From the NCBI GenBank assembly GCA_052066835.1, contig JBQHRJ010000001.1: a stretch of DNA of 64,000 bases; one strand, given 5' to 3'. Position 1 is the stretch's first letter. Every line of letters starts with the position of its first letter. A program made the translations under genes and the position numbers. The notes beneath the pieces were generated by a model. The model made no database searches, had not been told where the DNA came from, and worked only from the letters and a program-made list of their open reading frames with translations. Source of the stretch: UBA2821 sp902763335 (GTDB taxonomy: Bacteria > Bacillota > Clostridia > Lachnospirales > Lachnospiraceae). Below are positions 15,879 through 24,849 of the stretch, one piece after another.

Positions 15879-18173
15879 ATGAGTGCAGATAAGTTAGAAG
15901 AAAAAGGAAAAAAAGTAATAACAAACGTACAGGAACATAAGAGAGAAGAGGATTTTGAGAATCCGCAGGAGTTGTTTGAAAAGTTAAAGGCTACTATACT
16001 CAATTATCATCCGTCAGCAGATTTATCAATGGTTGAAAAGGCGTATAAGATAGCATATGAGGCGCATAAGGACCAGAAGAGAAAATCAGGAGAGCCGTAT
16101 ATTATACATCCGGTGTCGGTAGCAATCATACTGGCAGAACTGGAGCTTGACAAAGAAACGATTGTAGCCGGATTGCTTCATGATGTTGTGGAAGATACAG
16201 TTATGACTCTGGATGATATAGAACGGGAGTTTAATCCGGAGATAGCGCTTTTGGTAGACGGTGTAACAAAACTCACACAGATAAATTATTCTGCGGACAA
16301 AGTCGAACTTCAGGCTGAGAATTTAAGAAAGATGTTTCTTGCCATGGCAAAGGATATAAGGGTTATCCTTATCAAGCTTGCGGACAGACTGCATAACTTA
16401 AGAACACTGCAGTATATGAAGCCGGAGAAGCAGCGTGAAAAGGCAAGGGAGACCATGGATATATATGCTCCGATCGCACAAAGACTGGGAATATCCAAAA
16501 TAAAGATAGAGCTTGATGATTTGTCACTTAAATATCTTGAACCGGAAATCTATAACAATCTGGTTGAACAGATAGAACAGAAGAAGACATCAAGAGAAAA
16601 ATTTATACAGGATATTGTTGATGAGGTAAGACAGCATATCGAAAATGCAGGTATAACGGCAAAGATAGATGGAAGAGTAAAGCATTTCTTCAGCATTTAC
16701 AGAAAGATGGTGAATCAGGATAAGACCCTTGACCAGATATATGATCTGTTTGCGGTGAGGATTATCGTGGACACTGTAAGGGAATGTTATGCGGCACTGG
16801 GTGTTATACATGAAATGTATAAGCCTATACCGGGAAGATTTAAGGATTATATTGCTATGCCGAAGCCTAATATGTATCAGTCGCTGCATACAACTTTAAT
16901 AGGACCCAGCGGATTGCCTTTTGAGATACAGATAAGAACATTTGAGATGCATAAGACATCTGAATACGGTATCGCTGCACACTGGAAATATAAAGAGGAT
17001 GCAAACGGACATAATACGGCGGATACAGAGGAAGCAAAGTTAAACTGGCTCAGACAGATTCTTGAATGGCAGAGAGACATGTCAGACAATAAGGAATTCA
17101 TGAGTCTGTTAAAAAGTGATTTGAACCTGTACTCAGAAAATATATACTGCTTTACACCGACCGGAGATGTTATAAATCTGCCTAACGGCTCGACTCCTAT
17201 TGATTTTGCATATGCAATTCACAGTGCCGTGGGAAATAAGATGGTGGGAGCCAGAGTAAACGGAAAGATGGTCAACATAGACTATAAGATACAAAACGGT
17301 GACCGTATAGAAGTCATCACCTCCCAGAATTCTAAAGGACCGAGCAGAGACTGGCTCAAAGTGGTTAAGAGTACTCAGGCAAAAAATAAGATAAACCAGT
17401 GGTTTAAGTCAGAACTTAAAGAGGATAATATTGCAAGAGGAAAAGATATAATAGATAAGTACTGTAAGGCGAAGTCTATAGTACTCAGCGATTATACAAA
17501 ACCTGAATATATAGAAAAAGTTTTAAAGAAGTATGGATTCAGGGATTGGAATTCGGTGCTTGCTGCCATAGGTCATGGCGGACTCAAAGAGGGTCAGGTC
17601 ATGAATAAGCTCATGGAGGAATATGATAAGAAGCATAAGAAGGAGATTACGGATGAAGAAATCCTTGGAGCAGTAAGTGAAGGTGGAGCTAAGCCTAAGA
17701 TTACAAAGTCTAAGGGTGGAATAGTAGTTAAGGGAATACATGATGTTGCCGTAAGATTTTCAAAATGCTGCAATCCGGTTCCGGGTGATGAGATTATCGG
17801 ATTTGTAACCAGAGGAAGAGGAGTATCTATACATAGGACAGACTGTATAAATATTCTTAATATGCCAGAACTTGAGCGGTCAAGAATAATAGAGGCTGAA
17901 TGGCAGTCGGGAGCTACGGCCGAACCGGGAGAAAAATATACGGCAGAAATCAATATATTTGCAAATAACCGTACAGGTATTCTTGCGGATTTATCTAAGA
18001 TAACCACAGAAAGACAGATAGATGTTACAAGTATGAATGTGCGTACAAGCAAGCAGGGACTTGCCACGATATCAATGAGTTTTGAAATAGGCAGCGTAGA
18101 AGAACTGAACAGGCTTATTGATAAAATGCGTAATGTAGAAAGTATTATAGATATTGAAAGAACAACGGGCTGA
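15879..18173 (+). CDS. relA: bifunctional (p)ppGpp synthetase/hydrolase (RelA/SpoT)
   Basis: 764 residues, long-RSH architecture. The HD hydrolase domain contains His63, IIHP (74-77) and the HD pair at 101-102 (LLHDVVED), so hydrolase activity should be intact. The synthetase domain includes IDGRVKHFFSIYRKM (~260) and the EIQIRTFEMHKTSEYGIAAHWKYK block. TGS follows at ~420-480 (FTPTGDVINLPNGSTPIDFAYAIH), then a zinc-finger-like CCNPVPGD segment and a C-terminal ACT domain. It controls the stringent response. GGAGGTG lies 12 bases upstream of this ATG; an ATG 9 bases earlier is too close to that RBS. The MBL-fold gene follows. Confidence 0.95.
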   Translation: MSADKLEEKGKKVITNVQEHKREEDFENPQELFEKLKATILNYHPSADLSMVEKAYKIAYEAHKDQKRKSGEPYIIHPVSVAIILAELELDKETIVAGLLHDVVEDTVMTLDDIEREFNPEIALLVDGVTKLTQINYSADKVELQAENLRKMFLAMAKDIRVILIKLADRLHNLRTLQYMKPEKQREKARETMDIYAPIAQRLGISKIKIELDDLSLKYLEPEIYNNLVEQIEQKKTSREKFIQDIVDEVRQHIENAGITAKIDGRVKHFFSIYRKMVNQDKTLDQIYDLFAVRIIVDTVRECYAALGVIHEMYKPIPGRFKDYIAMPKPNMYQSLHTTLIGPSGLPFEIQIRTFEMHKTSEYGIAAHWKYKEDANGHNTADTEEAKLNWLRQILEWQRDMSDNKEFMSLLKSDLNLYSENIYCFTPTGDVINLPNGSTPIDFAYAIHSAVGNKMVGARVNGKMVNIDYKIQNGDRIEVITSQNSKGPSRDWLKVVKSTQAKNKINQWFKSELKEDNIARGKDIIDKYCKAKSIVLSDYTKPEYIEKVLKKYGFRDWNSVLAAIGHGGLKEGQVMNKLMEEYDKKHKKEITDEEILGAVSEGGAKPKITKSKGGIVVKGIHDVAVRFSKCCNPVPGDEIIGFVTRGRGVSIHRTDCINILNMPELERSRIIEAEWQSGATAEPGEKYTAEINIFANNRTGILADLSKITTERQIDVTSMNVRTSKQGLATISMSFEIGSVEELNRLIDKMRNVESIIDIERTTG

Positions 18174-18191
18174 TTGATTAAATTCAATCAG
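18170..18191 (+). other. hairpin overlapping the relA stop codon
   Basis: CTGATTGA (18170-18177) and TCAATCAG (18184-18191) form a perfect 8-bp stem around TTAAAT. There is no T-run, so it is not a classical terminator; it could slow ribosomes or limit read-through into the next gene. Confidence 0.5.
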
Positions 18192-18224
18192 TCGCTTTGG
18201 GTTAAAGAAAGGATATATGTGAGT

Positions 18225-18848
18225 ATGAGCTTGGTAGTGAAAAATATGGTACTGGGAATGATAATGACCAACTGTTATATTGCGTATGATGACGTGGTAA
18301 AAGAGGCATTTATTGTTGATCCGGCGGATTCTGCTGATGAGATTCAGCTAAAGATAACAGAGCTGGGTGTTAAACCGGTGGCGATACTTCTGACGCACGG
18401 ACATTTTGACCATATTGGTGCTGTAGATGAACTTAGAGATAAATATAAAATAAAGGTTTATGTATATGAGGATGAAAAGGATGTAATGACATCCGATGCC
18501 AATCTTGCATCCATGATTGGAAAGAGAATGAGTGTCGAAGCAGATGAATATTTAAGGGATTTACAGACTATCATTATAGGCGGAGAAAAGATACAGGTTA
18601 TACACACACCGGGACATACGAAAGGAAGCTGCTGCTTCTATCTTCCGGATGAGAAAGTATTGTTCAGCGGTGATACAATGTTTTGCCAGTCATTTGGAAG
18701 AACTGATTTTCCTACCGGAAGTATGTCACAGCTGATATCATCCATAAAGAACAGACTGTTAAAGCTTGATGATGATGTAAAGGTATATCCGGGACACAAC
18801 GAAGAGACAAAAATAGGTTTCGAAAGGCATATGTATGATAATTATTAA
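18225..18848 (+). CDS. MBL-fold metallo-hydrolase (glyoxalase II-like)
   Basis: 207 residues of metallo-beta-lactamase fold. The metal motif THGHFDHIGA (~59-68), HTPGHTKGS (~130), FSGDTMF and YPGHNEETKIG are all intact. The family includes hydroxyacylglutathione hydrolase relatives (B. subtilis YqgX); the true thioester or other substrate is not known. The start is uncertain: a GTG 6 bases upstream (18219) has a closer spacing to AAAGGAT. It overlaps hemZ by 14 bases, implying translational coupling. Confidence 0.86.
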   Translation: MSLVVKNMVLGMIMTNCYIAYDDVVKEAFIVDPADSADEIQLKITELGVKPVAILLTHGHFDHIGAVDELRDKYKIKVYVYEDEKDVMTSDANLASMIGKRMSVEADEYLRDLQTIIIGGEKIQVIHTPGHTKGSCCFYLPDEKVLFSGDTMFCQSFGRTDFPTGSMSQLISSIKNRLLKLDDDVKVYPGHNEETKIGFERHMYDNY

Positions 18849-20295
18849 ATATACAGGTATAAAAGATTTTGAGTATGATATACAGGGACTTATAAGATCA
18901 TTTTTTCCCGGAGCTGATATGGCAACGGACAAGGACATAGATTATGATATCATGCTTGAGGTCAGAATAGCAGATGAAAGTATAGAGCTTAAATTAAAGG
19001 AACGGTCGGATGACATAAAGCTGGTTAAATCGGCACAGATAGAACGGGAGAACAGAAAAGACACAAAGAACAGATTGAAAAGACTTGTATATGATGTATT
19101 TGCGGAATATACGGGAAAATCACTTCCGTGGGGGACACTTTCAGGTATCAGACCTACAAAGATAACGACAGGGCTGTTAAAATCTGGAATGTCTGAGGAA
19201 GATGTGTATGCTCATATAAAAAAGGAATATTATATATCTGACGAAAAGGCAGAATTAAGTATAAATATATCAGAACAGGAACTGAAAATATTAAAGGATA
19301 TACAGTATGAAAATGGCTACAGTATATATATTGGTATACCGTTTTGTCCGAGTACATGTTCGTACTGTTCTTTTACATCATATCCGCTTTCAAGATTTAA
19401 GGATAAGGTTGATTTGTATATAGATGCCTTATGCAAAGAGATAGAATTTGTTTCTGAGAGATTTAAGGACAAAAAACTGAATACTATTTATATCGGTGGA
19501 GGTACACCGACAACACTTGAGCCACAGCAGATGGACAGATTGTTACGAAAGATTGAGGAAAAATTCGAGGTTGGCAGTCTGAGTGAGTTTACGGTTGAGG
19601 CAGGAAGACCTGACAGTATTACAGGGGAAAAACTTGAAGTTATAAAAAAACATGGTGTAACGAGAATATCCATAAATCCACAGACTATGAATGAAAAGAC
19701 ACTGAGGCTCATTGGCAGGAGACACAATGTAGAGCAGGTGAAAACAGCATTTAATCTGGCAAGAGAAATGGGATTTGATAATATAAATATGGATTTTATA
19801 GTGGGACTTCCACAGGAAACGATGGATGATGTGAGATATACCATGGAAGAGACAAAAAAGCTGATGCCGGACAGTGTGACTGTACATTCGCTTGCAATAA
19901 AAAGGGCTGCAAGAATGAATACAGTAAAAGAGGATTTTAAAGATTATTCATATGTGAATAATGAGGATATAATGGCTATGACAAGGTCATATGCCCGTGA
20001 AATGGGAATGCAGCCATATTATCTGTACAGACAGAAAAATATGACGGGGAATATGGAAAATGTCGGATATGCTGTGGATAAAAAGGCGGGAATCTATAAT
20101 ATATTAATAATGGAGGAGAAACAGACCATCGTGGCGTGCGGAGCCGGAGCTTCAACGAAACGTGTCTGGAACGAGCCGAATACGGATGGCATGCATCGGA
20201 TCGAAAGATGCGAGAATGTCAAGGATGTAGATACTTACATCGCAAGGATTGATGAGATGATTGAGAGAAAACGAAAACTTTTTGCAGAAGAATAG
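18835..20295 (+). CDS. hemZ: radical SAM coproporphyrinogen dehydrogenase-like protein HemZ
   Basis: 486 residues. The N-terminal ~160 residues are specific to the clostridial/Bacillus HemZ group. The radical SAM core starts at GIPFCPSTCSYCSF with Cys171, Cys175 and Cys178 binding the 4Fe-4S cluster, and continues with YIGGGTPTTL and the SINPQTMN...RRHN segment. Family members are annotated as oxygen-independent coproporphyrinogen III oxidases, but in many anaerobes without haem synthesis the role is unclear; no other hem genes are in this window. Starts inside the MBL gene (ATGATAATTATTAA overlap). Confidence 0.88.
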   Translation: MIIIKYTGIKDFEYDIQGLIRSFFPGADMATDKDIDYDIMLEVRIADESIELKLKERSDDIKLVKSAQIERENRKDTKNRLKRLVYDVFAEYTGKSLPWGTLSGIRPTKITTGLLKSGMSEEDVYAHIKKEYYISDEKAELSINISEQELKILKDIQYENGYSIYIGIPFCPSTCSYCSFTSYPLSRFKDKVDLYIDALCKEIEFVSERFKDKKLNTIYIGGGTPTTLEPQQMDRLLRKIEEKFEVGSLSEFTVEAGRPDSITGEKLEVIKKHGVTRISINPQTMNEKTLRLIGRRHNVEQVKTAFNLAREMGFDNINMDFIVGLPQETMDDVRYTMEETKKLMPDSVTVHSLAIKRAARMNTVKEDFKDYSYVNNEDIMAMTRSYAREMGMQPYYLYRQKNMTGNMENVGYAVDKKAGIYNILIMEEKQTIVACGAGASTKRVWNEPNTDGMHRIERCENVKDVDTYIARIDEMIERKRKLFAEE

Positions 20296-20312
20296 TGTTT
20301 AGATTTTTTTTG

Positions 20313-20341
20313 TTGACGTTTTTGCAATACAAAAATATAAT
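20313..20341 (+). promoter_or_regulatory. sigma-A promoter of the aspS operon
   Basis: TTGACG (20313-20318), 17 bases, TATAAT (20336-20341), 46 bases before aspS. The leader is too short for a T-box. Confidence 0.8.
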
Positions 20342-20387
20342 GGTGGTTAGTAGAATTTGATGAAGGTAAAGAAAGGAAGATAAAAAA

Positions 20388-22181
20388 ATGGCTGAGTCAA
20401 TGAAAGGACTTAAGAGAAGTCACAGATGTACAGAAGTAAGCAATGCAAATTTGGGAGAAACAGTAACAGTAATGGGTTGGGTACAGAAGAGAAGAAATCT
20501 TGGAAGCCTTATATTTGTAGATTTGAGAGACCGTTCAGGAATATTACAGATAGTATTTGATGAAAAGGATGTTAAGGCAGAGGGATTTGCCAAGGCAGAA
20601 ACTATAAGAAGTGAGTTTGTACTTGCAGTTGTCGGAACAGTTGAAAAGCGTGAAGGTGCAGTAAATGAGAACTTAAAGACAGGTGATATCGAAATCAGGG
20701 CAAAGGAATTAAGAATTCTGTCTGAAGCACTTACACCTCCATTTCCTATAGAAGACGGAACACCTACAAGAGATGAAATCAGATTAAAATACAGATACCT
20801 TGATTTGAGAAAACCACGTTTACAGAAAAATCTCAAAATGAGAAGTGACGTTACAACTCTTGTCAGATCATTTATGGCTAAAGAAGGCTTTATAGAGATA
20901 GAGACACCTATGCTTACAAAGAGTACACCGGAGGGTGCAAGGGATTATCTTGTACCGAGCAGGGTGCATCCGGGCAATTTCTATGCTTTGCCACAGTCAC
21001 CACAGATATTTAAACAGTTACTTATGTGTTCGGGATTTGACAGATATCTTCAGATTACAAAGTGTTTCAGGGATGAGGATCTGCGTGCAGACAGACAGCC
21101 TGAGTTTACACAGATAGATATGGAATTATCATTTGTAGACATTGATGATGTGATGGATGTAAATGAGAGACTGTTAAAAACACTTTGGAAAGATATCCTT
21201 GGGGTGGATATAAAGACACCATTCCCTAGAATGACATGGCAGGAGGCAATGGACAGATTTGGTTCTGATAAACCGGATACAAGATTCGGAATGGAACTTA
21301 AAGATGTATCTGACATTGTTAAGGATTGTGGATTCGGTGTATTTACGGGAGCACTTGAAAATGGTGGTTCAGTAAGGGCAATTAATGCCAACGGACAGGG
21401 TTCAATGCCTAGAAAGAAGATTGATGCACTTGTAGATTTCGCAAAAGGTTACGGTGCAAAAGGACTGGCATATATTGCCATAAATGAAGACGGCTCGTTT
21501 AAATCATCATTTGCAAAATTCATGACAGATGATGAAATGAATAATATTGTGGACAGACTTGAAGGAAAGCCGGGAGATTTATTACTTTTTGCAGCAGATA
21601 AGAACAAGATTGTATATGATGTACTTGGTGCGTTAAGACTTGAGATAGCTAAAAATCTCGGAATACTTGATAAAAACACTTACAATTTCCTTTGGATAAC
21701 AGAATTTCCACTTCTTGAGTATTCAGAGGAAGAGCAGAGATATGTGGCAATGCATCATCCGTTTACAATGCCTATGGAGGAAGATATCGAGCTTCTTGAT
21801 ACAAATCCGGGTGCAGCCCGTGCACAGGCATACGATATCGTATTAAATGGTACAGAGCTTGGTGGAGGAAGTATAAGAATACATCAGGCAGACATTCAGG
21901 AAAAGATGTTTGACGTAATAGGATTATCTAAAGAAGTGGCAAATGAAAGATTTGGATTCCTTCTGACAGCATTTAAGTATGGTGTACCGCCTCACGCAGG
22001 ACTTGCATATGGTCTTGACAGACTTGTTATGCATATGGTACAGGAAGATAACATAAGAGACGTTATCGCATTCCCTAAAGTAAAAGATGCGTCATGCCTT
22101 ATGTCAGAAGCTCCAAATGTAGTTGATGATAAGCAGCTTGAGGAGTTGTGTATAAAAACTGTTGTTAATGAAGAGGATTAG
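20388..22181 (+). CDS. aspS: aspartyl-tRNA synthetase
   Basis: 597 residues, the bacterial-type length. An N-terminal OB-fold anticodon-binding domain (MGWVQKRRNLGSLIFVDLRDRSG, ~25-50) precedes a class II catalytic core with the GAD insertion domain. Motif 2 is visible as CFRDEDLRADRQPEFTQIDME and motif 3 as GLAYGLDRLVM near the C-terminus. It charges tRNA-Asp, whose gene is at 540. AAAGGAAG precedes ATG. First gene of an aspS-hflX-thyA-folA unit; hflX begins 3 bases after the stop. Confidence 0.97.
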   Translation: MAESMKGLKRSHRCTEVSNANLGETVTVMGWVQKRRNLGSLIFVDLRDRSGILQIVFDEKDVKAEGFAKAETIRSEFVLAVVGTVEKREGAVNENLKTGDIEIRAKELRILSEALTPPFPIEDGTPTRDEIRLKYRYLDLRKPRLQKNLKMRSDVTTLVRSFMAKEGFIEIETPMLTKSTPEGARDYLVPSRVHPGNFYALPQSPQIFKQLLMCSGFDRYLQITKCFRDEDLRADRQPEFTQIDMELSFVDIDDVMDVNERLLKTLWKDILGVDIKTPFPRMTWQEAMDRFGSDKPDTRFGMELKDVSDIVKDCGFGVFTGALENGGSVRAINANGQGSMPRKKIDALVDFAKGYGAKGLAYIAINEDGSFKSSFAKFMTDDEMNNIVDRLEGKPGDLLLFAADKNKIVYDVLGALRLEIAKNLGILDKNTYNFLWITEFPLLEYSEEEQRYVAMHHPFTMPMEEDIELLDTNPGAARAQAYDIVLNGTELGGGSIRIHQADIQEKMFDVIGLSKEVANERFGFLLTAFKYGVPPHAGLAYGLDRLVMHMVQEDNIRDVIAFPKVKDASCLMSEAPNVVDDKQLEELCIKTVVNEED

Positions 22182-22184
22182 TTA

Positions 22185-23438
22185 ATGAATTCATTTGAAA
22201 ATAAGCAGGAGCCGGAGAGACTTATACTTATTGGAGTATGTGTAAACAATGGAAGAAATTTAAGTGAAACTGAGACAAAAGAATCTCTTGATGAGCTTGA
22301 AGAACTGATAAAGACGGCCGGTGGTATGGTAATCCACAAGGTTATTCAGAGTAGGGAGAAGATTCATCCTTCAACTTATATCGGAAAGGGAAAGATTGCC
22401 GAGGTGGCCGAGCTTGCAGCAGAGCTTGGTGCCACCGGAGTAGTCTGTGATGATGAATTGTCACCCGCACAGTTATCAAATCTTCAGCAGGAACTGGATA
22501 TTAAAGTAATGGACAGAACACTTGTCATACTTGACATTTTTGCGGGCAGGGCAGTGACCAGAGAAGGTAAAATCCAGGTTGAGCTTGCCCAGTTAAGGTA
22601 TAGGGCTACAAGGCTTGTGGGACTCAGAAGTTCATTATCGCGTCTGGGAGGCGGAATAGGTACGAGAGGACCGGGAGAGAAGAAACTTGAGATTGACCGT
22701 AGACTTATAAGGGACCGTATATCCGTTTTAAAACGTGAAGTAGAGGATATGAAACAGCAGAGAGAGCTGGCAAGAAAAAACAGAGAAAAAAATCCTGTAA
22801 CCGTGGTTGCCATTGTAGGGTATACAAATGCGGGAAAATCCACATTTCTAAACAAACTTACATCGGCAGGCGTGCTGGAGGAGGATAAACTTTTTGCAAC
22901 CCTTGACCCGACAACGAGAAACTATAAGCTTGAGAGCGGACAGGAGATACTTCTTACTGATACAGTCGGATTTATCAGAAAACTGCCACACCACCTTATA
23001 GATGCATTCAGGAGTACACTTGAGGAAGCGAAATATTCAGATATAATAATTCATATGGTGGACAGTTCAAATCCACAGATGGAAGCACATATGAAGACTG
23101 TATATGAGACACTTGATAATCTCGGAGTTGGAGATAAGCCGGTAATCACCGTGTTTAATAAGCAGGATAAGCTTGAAGATGAAGGTGCAATATTCAGGGA
23201 TTCAAGAGCGGATTATCTGGTGAATGCTTCCATAAAACAGGGAAAAGGAATAGATAAAATACTTCAGGATGTTGAGGAGATAATCAGAAACAGCAAAAAG
23301 TATATTGCAAAAACATTTTCTTATAATGACGCAGGAAAGATTCAGTATATAAGAAAATATGGCGAACTTTTAAAGGAAGAATATACAGAAGATGGCATAT
23401 ATGTAGAGGCGTATGTTCCGGCGGAAATGTCATTATAA
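22185..23438 (+). CDS. hflX: GTPase HflX
   Basis: 417 residues. The N-terminal HflX domain (KVIQSREKIHPSTYIGKGK, ~50-70) and the GLRSSLSRLGGGIGTRGPGEKKLE linker are diagnostic. The GTPase domain has G1 GYTNAGKST, G3 DTVGFIRKLPHHL and G4 NKQD. HflX binds the 50S subunit and splits stalled or hibernating 70S ribosomes, with roles in heat stress and macrolide tolerance in relatives. It starts 3 bases after aspS; its RBS (GAGGATT) lies in the aspS end, so the two are probably translationally coupled. Confidence 0.95.
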   Translation: MNSFENKQEPERLILIGVCVNNGRNLSETETKESLDELEELIKTAGGMVIHKVIQSREKIHPSTYIGKGKIAEVAELAAELGATGVVCDDELSPAQLSNLQQELDIKVMDRTLVILDIFAGRAVTREGKIQVELAQLRYRATRLVGLRSSLSRLGGGIGTRGPGEKKLEIDRRLIRDRISVLKREVEDMKQQRELARKNREKNPVTVVAIVGYTNAGKSTFLNKLTSAGVLEEDKLFATLDPTTRNYKLESGQEILLTDTVGFIRKLPHHLIDAFRSTLEEAKYSDIIIHMVDSSNPQMEAHMKTVYETLDNLGVGDKPVITVFNKQDKLEDEGAIFRDSRADYLVNASIKQGKGIDKILQDVEEIIRNSKKYIAKTFSYNDAGKIQYIRKYGELLKEEYTEDGIYVEAYVPAEMSL

Positions 23439-23454
23439 AACAGGAGAACAGACA

Positions 23455-24285
23455 ATGAGTTATGCAGACAAAGTATTTGTAAATATGTGTCAGGATATTA
23501 TAGACAACGGATATAGCACAGAGGGTGAGAAGGTAAGACCAAAATGGGAAGATGGCGAGTACGCATACACCATAAAACGTTTTGGTGTTGTAAACAGATA
23601 CGATTTATCAAAGGAATTTCCGGCACTGACATTGAGAAGAACAGCCATAAAGAACTGTACTGATGAAATGTTATGGATATGGCAGAAAAAGTCAAATAAT
23701 GTTAATGATTTAAACAGCCATATCTGGGATGCATGGGCAGATGAAAACGGTTCTATCGGTAAGGCGTATGGATATCAGCTTGGAATAAAACATCAGTACA
23801 AAGAAGGTCTTATGGATCAGGTTGACCGTGTGTTATTTGATTTAAAGAATAATCCTTACAGCAGAAGAATCATGACTAATATTTATGTGCATCAGGATCT
23901 TCACGAGATGAATCTTTATCCGTGTGCGTACAGTATGACGTTTAATGTGACGGGAGACAGACTTAATGCCATATTAAATCAGAGATCACAGGATATTCTG
24001 ACGGCTAATAACTGGAATGTGGTTCAGTATGCCGTACTGCTTCATATGATGGCACAGGTGAGCGGATTTAAGGCAGGTGAGCTGGTTCATGTTATAGCTG
24101 ATGCACACATATATGACAGACATATTCCACTGGTTAAGGAACTGATAAGCAGGGAGCAGCACGAGGCACCGACATTCTGGCTGAATCCTGATGTCAAGAA
24201 CTTTTATGATTTTACCGTTGATGATGTCAGACTTGACAATTATGTGACGGGACCACAGATAAAGAATATACCTGTAGCAGTATAA
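23455..24285 (+). CDS. thyA: thymidylate synthase (ThyA, Bacillus/phage-type)
   Basis: 276 residues. It carries the nucleophile Cys157 in LYPCAYS, the phosphate-binding RSQD (177-180), WNVVQY with Asn188, and the C-terminal NFYDFTVDDVRLDNY. These fit the B. subtilis ThyA/phage-like lineage rather than E. coli ThyA. It converts dUMP plus methylene-THF to dTMP and dihydrofolate; folA directly follows to recycle the dihydrofolate. AGGAGA lies 8-9 bases before ATG. A longer in-frame ORF upstream overlaps hflX and is not needed. Confidence 0.94.
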   Translation: MSYADKVFVNMCQDIIDNGYSTEGEKVRPKWEDGEYAYTIKRFGVVNRYDLSKEFPALTLRRTAIKNCTDEMLWIWQKKSNNVNDLNSHIWDAWADENGSIGKAYGYQLGIKHQYKEGLMDQVDRVLFDLKNNPYSRRIMTNIYVHQDLHEMNLYPCAYSMTFNVTGDRLNAILNQRSQDILTANNWNVVQYAVLLHMMAQVSGFKAGELVHVIADAHIYDRHIPLVKELISREQHEAPTFWLNPDVKNFYDFTVDDVRLDNYVTGPQIKNIPVAV

Positions 24286-24303
24286 AATGAAGGAGAGAAA
24301 CGG

Positions 24304-24792
24304 ATGAAATTAATAGTTGCGGTGGACAGAAACTGGGCGATAGGAAATGAGGGAAAGCTACTGGCATCCATACCGGAGGACATGAAATTTTTCAGAACAA
24401 CAACAACGGGAAATGTGGTTGTAATGGGCAGAAAAACTTTAGAATCATTTCCGGGAAAGAGACCATTGAAGAACCGTGTCAATATTGTACTTACAAGAGA
24501 TGAAGGATACACAGCGGATGGAGCGGTTATAGTACACGATATAGAGGAACTTTTAGCGAAGATTAAAGATTATTCAGATAAGGATATATATGTTATCGGC
24601 GGAGGTACAATATATAATCAGCTTTTAAGATATTGTGATACTGCACTCGTCACATATATTGACGATGAGTTTAAAGCTGATACTTATTTTCCGGATCTTG
24701 ATAAGGATGAATCGTGGAAGATGGCTGATTCAGGCGAAAGAAAAGAGCATGAAGGAACTGTATATTATTTCAGACGTTATGACAAAATGTGA
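24304..24792 (+). CDS. folA: dihydrofolate reductase
   Basis: 162 residues, normal DHFR length. It shows VAVDRNWAIGNEGKL (residues 5-19), IPEDMKFFRTTT with the folate-contacting Asp/Glu region, VVMGRKTLESFPGKRPLKNR and the IYVIGGGTIYNQLL cofactor site. It reduces dihydrofolate with NADPH, the target of trimethoprim. GGAGAG precedes ATG. It closes the aspS operon and is followed by a strong terminator. Confidence 0.96.
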   Translation: MKLIVAVDRNWAIGNEGKLLASIPEDMKFFRTTTTGNVVVMGRKTLESFPGKRPLKNRVNIVLTRDEGYTADGAVIVHDIEELLAKIKDYSDKDIYVIGGGTIYNQLLRYCDTALVTYIDDEFKADTYFPDLDKDESWKMADSGERKEHEGTVYYFRRYDKM

Positions 24793-24797
24793 ATAAT

Positions 24798-24849
24798 AAA
24801 CTCTCTGATAGCATATGTTTATATAAAAATGCTGTCAGGGAGTTTTTTT
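24798..24849 (+). terminator. terminator of the aspS-folA operon
   Basis: AACTCTCTGATAGCAT pairs with ATGCTGTCAGGGAGTT (two G-U pairs) around a 14-base loop, followed by seven T residues. The T-run ends at the ATG of the next gene, so the hairpin also lies in that gene's translation initiation region. Confidence 0.88.
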
